NCBI GenBank assembly: GCA_963978895.1
Contig: OZ022244.1
Coordinates: 2,671,520-2,735,519, forward strand
Reading direction: 5' to 3'
Length of the DNA stretch: 64,000 bases
From: Erpobdella octoculata
Taxonomy: Eukaryota > Annelida > Clitellata > Hirudinida > Erpobdellidae
The notes under the pieces were generated by a model. That model worked only from the letters and a program-made list of their open reading frames with translations, did no database searches and had not been told where the DNA came from. Below are positions 59,001 to 64,000 of this stretch, one piece after another; positions within the stretch are counted from its first letter, which is position 1, and every line of letters begins with the position of its first letter. A program made the translations under genes and the position numbers.

Positions 59001-60799
59001 CCATCACCAGATTCATGCCAAGTCTCTGCTGCAACAAAAATGTCAATAGACTGAGACGCAATCAGATCACAGATTCGAGACGATTTCTCTTTGATCGAAC
59101 ACACATTATGAAAAGCAACAGACAGGCCAGCAAAAACTTCTTTATTAAAAACTTTTCTTGAATTTTTGCAATTGATTACCCCGGATGCAGTACCGAAAGG
59201 GCGAATCCTTAGCTAAATTTGCATTTAATTTGTTTCTTTCAAGTCTAAGCTGATAATCCAGTTGTCTTTCCGCTTCTGTTAAATCCGGACTGATATAGAC
59301 GGATTTATGGTCACTGTTTCTCAGAATTTTGGCAGCCATGAGAATCGGATTCCTAAGACTAACATCAGATAATTCTACCAAAATTGGACCTGGTTTGCTT
59401 GTGTCTTTAGATCTTAGTCGTTTCAAATGTACAGGTTTTACCTCAGACTTACCGATTACATTCAAGATTTGTTTAACGGATTCTTCATCTTCAGTTTTTT
59501 TAGTAGCCTGGGCTGAGTTCGGTGACTCAGGGATACCGTAAACAATTATATTCTTTTTTCTTCTTTCACGATCCTTCAGTTCATTTATTGAAGCATTAAC
59601 AACAACCAACTGAGCAGCTGGCTGTTTTGTTTTTTGAGTACCGGCTTTCACCACTTGAACCCAGTCATTCACAATCGATGGGGATTTTTTCTCGGTCTGT
59701 GCGACCGCCAAATCTGTTTTCAACTTGCAGATTTCATCAAGATTGATTTTGTCTTTACTTTCAAGTAGCGTTAATCGCTCCGAAAGTGATGAGACAAACG
59801 CCGAGATTTTGCCGCACCATTCATGCAGCATTTTCGAAGCTACTGAATGATTGCCTTGTCCAAAACACGGCCAATGTTTCTCAAGTAGAAAATCAGTATT
59901 CATTTTGTTTATAGCAATTAATTGAAATCCAATCAAATTAATTGTAAGCAATAATATAATTATTTCGTAATAATATTAAGCAAAACAATCGCTTAGGCAA
60001 TAAATAATCTTTTAATTATATATATATACATATATATATATTTAACAACGTTTTTTAAAATGGTCTAAAAGTGTCTAGAAGATGTGCGTTGCTATTTGCT
60101 ATAGCGGTAAAGTTTCTCACTTTTAAGCCTAAGATCCTGGGTTCATAACATGGGCATGAAAAGAGGTGAGGGTTTTATAGCGGAAGCGTCTTTCACTTCA
60201 AATTACGCTCTCAATTAAATTCATCCGACTTGTTTAAATTCTTTTAGAAAAACCGCCTTGTTAAAACCCGGAACTTTCAGGGGCGCCCGTATACCTCAGC
60301 ATAGGGGCCCGCATCCGTCTCTCAGCGGCCTTAGTTGGTATAAACAAAATTCGTAATTCTTTTGAGCAATGGTTCGCCCTACAGATTTCATTAATTAAGC
60401 TCTTCATTCAATTGTGATAGTCAACTGCGTATCAGTTTCTAAACTGCAAAAAAGGTTTGGCACAATCTGATTTCGAATACAAATGCGGGTGGTAGGAGAA
60501 ACTGTGTGATCCTAGAAAAACATCACCCACTCTAGTAGACTTGTAACGCGCATTAGGTTTGATCTAACTATTATAAAAATACAATATATATCCACAATCC
60601 AAAATCGTATTGTTGAGCTTTTAAAAGCCCACCCGATGATGAAACGTATCAAAATAAAATGTAGTCGTATTGATACCTTGACAGTAATTGATAGACAGGT
60701 TTTCAAATCCACTTTTACAGATACAAATATAGTTTTCTCTATTGTTGATGCAAACTGTTGAAGTTTTGTCGCATTCATGCCTACCTTCAGAACACCATA
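49159..60799 (-). CDS. Second EGF-repeat membrane protein gene, partial model
   Basis: Exons assigned in transcript order: 60799-60677 (EGF, copy of EGF1), 52885-52757 (cbEGF), 52655-52530 (cbEGF), 49498-49364 (transmembrane), 49175-49159 (last). All are phase 1-1 and GT-AG, so they join in frame. Signal peptide and N-terminal exons were not found; they may lie beyond the window past the Penelope-like element, or be lost. The intron between the first two assigned exons holds a LINE, a Helitron-like element and a minisatellite. The copy may be functional or a pseudogene; no inactivating change was seen in the assigned exons. Confidence 0.6.
49364..49498 (-). CDS. Transmembrane exon of second EGF gene
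   Basis: Stem DTKDRNESNRDEEKFLERPQ, then CTAIAIATIIVILLIIIVIA and LLVIE. Phase 1-1; two adjacent acceptors (CAGCAG) differ by one codon. Donor T|GTAAGT. Confidence 0.75.
49588..49885. repeat. (ATGT)n then (AT)n microsatellite
   Basis: About 67 pure ATGT units followed by a short AT run; every reading frame is open, so the ORFs here mean nothing. Confidence 0.97.
49888..51319. other. Intron sequence with unrecognised GC-richer block
   Basis: 50050-50600 is less AT-rich than its surroundings and has no domain I recognise. It ends in a small hairpin repeat AGCCCGTCAAAATTGACGG (about 50588-50607) related to 40951-40970. Then a CTGT microsatellite near 50645 and a GAGT repeat near 51153. Confidence 0.45.
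51320..52462 (+). mobile_element. hAT element with 8-bp target duplication
   Basis: 1143 bp. Ends TAGAGTCCGAC and GTCGGACTCTA are a perfect 11-bp inverted repeat, flanked by GTATCGGG on both sides (51312-51319, 52463-52470). Subterminal regions are rich in TTCGGCCGAAAA motifs. Carries the 3' part of a transposase gene; the 5' part is missing, so it is an internally deleted copy. Confidence 0.9.
51523..52140 (+). pseudogene. hAT transposase C-terminal fragment
   Basis: The first frame has LIVATLLDPRFKDTYFDSEQ (the conserved LLDPRFK element); a second frame from about 51815 has AFEELTKTALDLSTLDTVEQ and LSALPTSVASEQMFSAAGHI, the dimerisation region (usual form P-T-S-x-x-S-E-R-x-F-S). The frames are out of register and a stop follows ADHVAIC. 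The catalytic N-terminal half is absent. Confidence 0.8.
52530..52655 (-). CDS. Calcium-binding EGF exon
   Basis: 126 nt, phase 1-1. DIDECAGRNLCDPETTRC, NVPGSYLCYCLYEY, RCS. A hAT element ends 68 bp away on the low-coordinate side. Confidence 0.85.
52757..52885 (-). CDS. Calcium-binding EGF exon
   Basis: 129 nt, phase 1-1. DVNECLTLKNACETDKSEC, TYGSYVCKCKGGF, ICV. Donor G|GTTAGT. Confidence 0.85.
53849..54380. repeat. Minisatellite, four ~120-160 bp units
   Basis: Each unit starts AGGACCTCAAATGTGGGGTG and contains TACTCAAAAACTGTAAATGC and AAAATTAGTATTTAG; units begin near 53849, 54000, 54124 and 54282. Confidence 0.8.
54393..54600. repeat. GC-rich GGGCCGGGCC repeat, left part
   Basis: Two ~85-bp units with GGGCCGGGCCAAACC and GTGGGACGGGCCGA. 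Related sequence resumes at 55826-55945, on the other side of the Helitron-like element, which therefore appears to split one older repeat. Confidence 0.55.
54771..55155. repeat. (ATAC)n array 1 in Helitron-like element
   Basis: About 95 nearly pure units. Confidence 0.97.
55198..55510. repeat. (ATAC)n array 2 in Helitron-like element
   Basis: About 77 units, separated from array 1 by 43 bp of unique sequence. Confidence 0.97.
55731..55790. repeat. (AT)n microsatellite
   Basis: Near the 5' end of the Helitron-like element. Confidence 0.95.
56014..56017 (+). mobile_element. Helitron-like 3' terminus
   Basis: GCCGCAACGGGCACTGCTAG followed by T; same GGGCACTGCTAG ending as the - strand end at 44571. 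The 5' end was not identified. Confidence 0.4.
56021..56086. repeat. (AT)n microsatellite
   Basis: Abuts the 3' end of the LINE at 56087. Confidence 0.95.
56255..59149 (-). CDS. LINE ORF2: AP endonuclease and reverse transcriptase, active site altered
   Basis: About 960 residues. Endonuclease: AAETWHESGDG, GGIAIIYKDG, VYRPGSKP, TGDLNIHVE, GGQLDLVIS, GLSDHLML. Reverse transcriptase: SYRPVSNLTFMSKLVERIV, QSAYRRFYSTESALL, LLDLSAAFDTVDHGI with catalytic Asp, SSGVPQGSVLGPLLFLLYTT, then GHCYANDTQTY in place of YADD (AAC at 57112-57110). The first open codon commonly called is GTG at 59104, but the frame reads on upstream (FAGLSVAFHNV) into overlap with ORF1's end without an ATG. Confidence 0.92.
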   Translation of the reverse strand, partial: FNKEVFAGLSVAFHNVCSIKEKSSRICDLIASQSIDIFVAAETWHESGDGVLLGRVTPAGYKCLDRARPADHTSKSRALINHGGIAIIYKDGLSMTEIDLRTPVASYEFLCCNISSNQTGVVLLSVYRPGSKPATKKFFDEFCFLLEILSTYRRPIVITGDLNIHVERQNDIIAMKLHELLTSFNLIIHETIPTHRLGGQLDLVISRDDMVDLQVSVQETGLSDHLMLLFRLPLQKPTKPVATFWGRSWKRFDYNAFLTDLRLSELCHNPENFDHHSTDELFQCYSSTLSKLLDNHAPFTLIKRKPRNLLTPWFDSECRAFKRSTRRLERIYRRHHTTASKSIWIDGLRTMRYLFQRKEHEYWEARIAVNQKVPKKLWSNLSTLLGKEKSSSNVSSSITPDQFVRFFQDKVEQVRTHTALAKPPSILLTSTLFMDEFQPVMADEIIKLIMAAPNKYCSLDPSPTWIIKKCCVHIASFVALMCTRSLQEGYFPASQKSALVTPLIKKDGLDPADMKSYRPVSNLTFMSKLVERIVAKRLNVHLGLSGSLPSNQSAYRRFYSTESALLKVVNDLAVATDSGKVSLLSLLDLSAAFDTVDHGILIERLEKTHGICGVVLKWIISYLTNRTQRVSVGGNLSLSVSLSSGVPQGSVLGPLLFLLYTTDLLEIIHRSGLEGHCYANDTQTYVHCSVDDAENVHLRLLPCIENIEQWMASNRLKLNGDKTELIWIGARSKLQQSKAKALLVAGALVAPTEVVRNLGVYVDSELSMKDHISKLSKTCFFQLRQLRTIRRSLTSEAKRLLLHSFVVSRLDYCNSLFTGLPLSAVGKIQRIQNAAARLFGGLKKHDHVTAIMKTELRWLRISERITFKIGTLVYKALHGEAPSYLQELCVTVSDKNSYLSRHRSASRGDLVVPITRTKTYGSRAFSIAGPATWNMLPASIREATTLSLFKAELKTFLFAKSYPN
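59145..59903 (-). CDS. LINE ORF1: coiled-coil RNA-binding protein
   Basis: 252 residues from the ATG at 59903 (MNTDFLLEKHW). Heptad-like ERLTLLESKDKINLDEICKL, then RRKKNIIVYGIPES (RRM-type strand of LINE ORF1 proteins), HLKRLRSKDTSKPGPILVEL and DLTEAERQLDYQLRLERN. Binds LINE RNA in the retrotransposition particle. Frame intact. Confidence 0.85.
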   Translation of the reverse strand: MNTDFLLEKHWPCFGQGNHSVASKMLHEWCGKISAFVSSLSERLTLLESKDKINLDEICKLKTDLAVAQTEKKSPSIVNDWVQVVKAGTQKTKQPAAQLVVVNASINELKDRERRKKNIIVYGIPESPNSAQATKKTEDEESVKQILNVIGKSEVKPVHLKRLRSKDTSKPGPILVELSDVSLRNPILMAAKILRNSDHKSVYISPDLTEAERQLDYQLRLERNKLNANLAKDSPFRYCIRGNQLQKFKKSF

Positions 60800-60812
60800 C
60801 TTTAAAACAAAA
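60048..60812. repeat. Segmental duplication, copy 2
   Basis: Matches 37609-38345 with scattered substitutions and two small insertions (TATTTGC near 60095, ACGCTCTC near 60205). Includes the duplicated EGF1 exon and the SINE-like sequence. Confidence 0.85.
60677..60799 (-). CDS. EGF module, duplicate of EGF1
   Basis: 123 nt, phase 1-1. WCSEGRHECDKTSTVC, YICICKSGFE, INYCQ. Five residue changes from the copy at 38214-38336, none at cysteines; frame and splice sites kept. Confidence 0.8.
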
Positions 60813-61095
60813 TTTACGTTATTGATTGAAACATGTCAATTATTGTATAAAGTAAAGTTCTCCACGGGCAAGTTTTTTGAGTTTCGGTGTCTCGAAACCA
60901 TATCTCCCCTTTAAAAGCAAAATATTCTTTCCCTTACAACCGCTGTCCGAAACGTTTTTACTCCATAAAACACCAACAGATTAACAAATTTTTTTCAAAC
61001 TTGACAGACCATCGGCTGATTATCTTATTTAGTTTGCCAAATTTCAATAAAATCTGTTCGGCGGTTTTCGTTTGATGCCATAATCATACATACAA

Positions 61096-61588
61096 ATATT
61101 TTTCAACGTTTTTATTAGGTCACTTTATTGTCTGTTTCATTGTTTGAGATTTTGTCTGTCCTCGATTTTCATACGATGGTGTATTGCCACCTAGCAAAAA
61201 AAGTAAAAAAGTTATAAGATTTTAAATTAGTTTGTACCTAGCGAAAAAAAACTAAAAAAACTCAAATGCTTACAAAATAATACCCATCAAAAACGGAAAA
61301 ATAGAAATTAATTTTTACATCATAAAAAATAACAACGTTTTTCTCGCGCCCTAAAAAGTATAAAATAATACTATAATTCATATACAACGAAAAACGTTGC
61401 GAGCGCATATAGGCTACAACATCAAAACTTTAGTAAAACAAATAGCGAATATATAAATAATATAAATAATAATATATATAAATAATGCGCCAGCAACGTT
61501 TTTCGTTGTAAATAAATTATAGGAATATTATTTTATACTATTTAGGGCGCAAGAAAAACGTTGTTATTTATAAAATGTATTTTTATGA
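61096..61588. repeat. Foldback repeat, copy 2
   Basis: Starts CAACGTTTTTATTAGGTCACTT. Arms share AACAACGTTTTTCTCGCGCC and GGGCGCAAGAAAAACGTTGT. Ends in TTTTTATGATGTAA like copy 1. Non-coding. Confidence 0.8.
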
Positions 61589-61595
61589 TGTAAAA

Positions 61596-61766
<171 letters not shown>

Positions 61767-61810
61767 TTTAAACATGCTCTGTTGAAATATACACGCCATT
61801 TAGAAGACAC

Positions 61811-62220
61811 GGTTTTGTCAATTAAACGCTTAAAATATTTTAAGTGAGAGAAAACACTTTTACTAAATCTAAAATCAAACGTTTTATTTTATTAGCAACC
61901 AACTTGCAAGTTTCAGCCATTGCGGCCATCGTCAGGGTTGTTTTGATTGTCTTAATGTAACTAAAAGTTAATACATACAGTACATAATAATAATTAAAAT
62001 CGGGACGATGAACGTTAAATTAAGCAGAAAATAATTAATAAAATAATAATAAAAATAAAATAATAATAATAAAATCAAAATAAAAATAATTTAAAAATTA
62101 TATTAATTTAAATCGAGAGATAATAATTTAAATTTATAAAATTCATCAAAAGTTTTAAGAAATGTGAAACAGACAAAGAGGCTTATATATCATATCAAAA
62201 CAATATCATCTCCTCCGTCT
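61811..62220. repeat. Left inverted arm (Penelope-like LTR)
   Basis: Contains the ORF's last codons, an AT-rich stretch, the CATCGTCAGGGTTG motif and a GGTTTTGTCAATTAAACGC outer end. Confidence 0.85.
61896..61940 (-). ncRNA. Hammerhead-ribozyme-like motif, left arm
   Basis: Same 45 nt as in the right arm, on the opposite strand, identical in sequence. Confidence 0.5.
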
Positions 62221-63687
62221 AATTGTAATATTAATGTTATCAGTTAAGTGAGACAAGCTCAACGGACCAGATATCCCCTCTGAAACACATGCACCATCAA
62301 CAGACACTCCAGAAGATCCGTCATCCACCTGAGAAATCTCTGCACAACCCTTTATCCGGTGCATTCGGACGGAATCATGGCAACCGGATAAACAACCATC
62401 ATAAAACTCAACATCTGTTCGATCAACGAGACTTTGACCAGGCAAACCCGACAAGCAACATATATCTACAGTTTTAAATCCCTGCAACAAGTCATCTGTA
62501 GATGAGGCGCCTTTTTTATCACCATCAATGTTACATATTTCAGAAGCTTGGGAGGAAGAAAAACATATTGTAGAAGGATGCATATCGTCGCACTTTAAAT
62601 CAAGCATAATGCTATCTGTAATTGAGGTGCCTTTTAAATCACCATCCTGGTTATTTCCATCAGATGCATGTAAGGGAGAAAAACAATTATCAATATTGAC
62701 GTCATCAGCGGTCACGACCCTGAATGAACAACATTCTTTTGTATCTTTGTCATTTACATGTCCGGATTTGTTTTCATCAGAGACAGCATTTTCAATCTGA
62801 TGTTCTATAGCAAGTTGAATATTTGCAGACTGCAGACTCGGTTGTGCAGCCCCTGCATTGGCTGGATCAGAACAAATCAAAGTATTAATATCAAGTTTGA
62901 TTCTATTTGATTGAACATCACCAACATCAGATATATTGAACAGAGACAATGTGCCATCTGTAAAATCTCTTTGCATATTAATTTTAGGTTTTTCCTGTGA
63001 AATATACAAAGCTTCAGATAATTTAAGGTGAATCGGACAATGCTCTCTACGCAAAATCTCAGTATTGCTGTCCAATATTTTTCTGTCAAGACGAATATGA
63101 TGTTGTACCCTCATGTGATCTGCAATACTACCACCTTGAACATGCATCGTCATCCTTCTAGCAAGTGTCGTTCTAGTATGACCTATATAACAATGAGGTA
63201 TATCTTCATGATACGGGCAAGTAAATTTATAAACAACATTACTTTGCTTCAAACTATTATTAGAGTAGACAGGACTATTTTTGAGAACAAGATTATGTGT
63301 TTTCATGTTATTATAGTATATACAGAATTTCAACTTAGAATCTTTTTTAACTGGTTTAACTTTGCTCAAGATAATTTTTCTAATCATATTTTCTTCCATC
63401 TTGTAATTTTTATGCATTTGGCTTCTATAAAACAGTTTAATATCATCACAACACTTGCTTGGAGAATTATTACCATCACTAGAAAACTTGTAATCCAAAT
63501 ACTTTTTCAGACACATATCAAACATGCAATTAGTAAATTCATTATTAATCAGCAGTTGCCGAATCCTATGAACTTCCAAATGAAAATCAATCCAGACGGA
63601 GGAGATGATATTGTTTTGATATGATATATAAGCCTCTTTGTCTGTTTCACATTTCTTAAAACTTTTGATGAATTTTATAAATTTAAA
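62206..63687 (-). CDS. Penelope-like GIY-YIG endonuclease, reverse transcriptase missing
   Basis: Open frame to TGA at 62208-62206; no ATG near the start, the frame enters from inside the right arm (ISSVWIDFHLEVHRIRQLL). Order: post-RT region; linker with basic RKIILSKVKPVKKDSKLKF; GIY-YIG domain NVVYKFTCPYHE, CYIGHTRTTLARRMTMH, with Arg, and LKLSEALYISQEKPKIN with the catalytic Glu and Asn. About 215 further residues form an acidic Ser/Asp-rich extension with an internal repeat. In intact elements this endonuclease nicks the target for priming; without the RT this copy cannot act alone. Confidence 0.85.
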   Translation of the reverse strand, partial: FKFIKFIKSFKKCETDKEAYISYQNNIISSVWIDFHLEVHRIRQLLINNEFTNCMFDMCLKKYLDYKFSSDGNNSPSKCCDDIKLFYRSQMHKNYKMEENMIRKIILSKVKPVKKDSKLKFCIYYNNMKTHNLVLKNSPVYSNNSLKQSNVVYKFTCPYHEDIPHCYIGHTRTTLARRMTMHVQGGSIADHMRVQHHIRLDRKILDSNTEILRREHCPIHLKLSEALYISQEKPKINMQRDFTDGTLSLFNISDVGDVQSNRIKLDINTLICSDPANAGAAQPSLQSANIQLAIEHQIENAVSDENKSGHVNDKDTKECCSFRVVTADDVNIDNCFSPLHASDGNNQDGDLKGTSITDSIMLDLKCDDMHPSTICFSSSQASEICNIDGDKKGASSTDDLLQGFKTVDICCLSGLPGQSLVDRTDVEFYDGCLSGCHDSVRMHRIKGCAEISQVDDGSSGVSVDGACVSEGISGPLSLSHLTDNINITIRRRR

Positions 63688-63998
63688 TTATTATCTCTCG
63701 ATTTAAATTAATATAATTTTTAAATTATTTTTATTTTGATTTTATTATTATTATTTTATTTTTATTATTATTTTATTAATTATTTTCTGCTTAATTTAAC
63801 GTTCATCGTCCCGATTTTAATTATTATTATGTACTGTATGTATTAACTTTTAGTTACATTAAGACAATCAAAACAACCCTGACGATGGCCGCAATGGCTG
63901 AAACTTGCAAGTTGGTTGCTAATAAAACGTTTGATTTTAGATTTAGTAAAAGTGTTTTCTCTCACTTAAAATATTTTAAGCGTTTAATTGACAAAACC
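63594..63998. repeat. Right inverted arm (Penelope-like LTR)
   Basis: Reverse complement of 61811-62220, 5 bp shorter. Its inner end supplies in-frame codons upstream of the endonuclease frame. Confidence 0.85.
63874..63918 (+). ncRNA. Hammerhead-ribozyme-like motif, right arm
   Basis: CAACC / CTGACGA / T / GGCC-GCAAT-GGCT / GAAA / CTTG-CAAG / TT / GGTTG. Core boxes CUGANGA and GAAA are present; stem I (CAACC with GGTTG) and stem III (CTTG with CAAG) pair perfectly; stem II has 4 pairs, one G-U, with a bulged U86. Hammerhead motifs are known in Penelope-like LTRs. Activity unproven; the bulge and loopless stem III argue for caution. Confidence 0.5.
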
Positions 63999-64000
63999 TT

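Larger units (their letters stand above)
56087..59990 (-). mobile_element. CR1-type LINE with both ORFs open
   Basis: The 3' tail is a short array of ACTTAA units (about 56088-56110 on the +, TAAGTTTAAGTTTAAG), then 3' UTR, ORF2 and ORF1. The 5' edge is approximate. It sits in an intron of the second EGF gene, same strand. Confidence 0.88.
61811..63998 (-). mobile_element. Penelope-like element fragment with inverted terminal arms
   Basis: The left arm 61811-62220 and right arm 63594-63998 are near-perfect inverted copies (about 405 bp, differing mainly in TAA-run length). Between them is one ORF with the linker and GIY-YIG endonuclease of a Penelope-like element; the reverse transcriptase is absent. 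The right arm reaches the window edge, so the element may continue. Confidence 0.85.

Overview
The window is animal nuclear DNA, probably from an aquatic invertebrate. It has spliced genes with GT-AG introns, AT-rich introns full of microsatellites, EGF, Kunitz and antistasin-type extracellular modules, and many kinds of transposon (CR1/Jockey-like LINEs, a Penelope-like element, hAT, mariner-type and Helitron-like elements). No species can be named from sequence alone. All exon models below were built by hand from splice sites and reading-frame phase; nothing was aligned to a database. LAYOUT. (1) 342-14742, + strand: the last 22 exons of a large cysteine-rich membrane protein whose 5' end lies left of the window. 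The visible 1293 residues run: alternating short Cys spacer modules and antistasin-like modules, a Thr-rich mucin-like tract, one Kunitz domain split by an intron, more antistasin-like modules, a SEA-like juxtamembrane region, one transmembrane helix and a short tail. (2) 16914-26276, + strand: a complete 15-exon glycogen branching enzyme gene (701 codons) with all catalytic residues. (3) 28933-60799, - strand: a small cluster of related type I membrane proteins. The nearest copy (28933-41570) is complete: signal peptide, jelly-roll-like N-terminal domain, four EGF modules, transmembrane helix, short tail, 426 residues. A second copy (49159-60799) is visible as three EGF exons, a transmembrane exon and a last exon. 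Between them lies a stripped copy (about 46540-46948) keeping an intact signal-peptide exon and a remnant of the last exon. (4) 61811-63998: a Penelope-like retroelement fragment with a GIY-YIG endonuclease ORF between two inverted ~405-bp arms, each with a hammerhead-ribozyme-like motif. MOBILE ELEMENTS fill the introns and spacers. Three LINEs have sizeable ORFs: 33165-36514 has an open ORF2, 42738-44570 is frameshifted, and 56087-59990 has both ORFs open but carries YAND in place of the YADD active site. Three hAT-type elements have 8-bp target duplications (18996-19597, 46975-48171, 51320-52462); for the second, the tandem gene duplication supplies an empty site. Helitron-like elements ending in CTAG carry the long (AT)n and (CATA)n arrays. 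HOW IT FITS TOGETHER. The three gene groups show no functional operon-like link. The branching enzyme is housekeeping metabolism. The two flanking families are cell-surface or extracellular proteins built from exons of matching phase (alternating 0/1 in the antistasin gene, 1-1 in the EGF genes), which allows module duplication. The EGF cluster shows birth-and-death evolution: whole-segment duplication, exon loss and transposon invasion.
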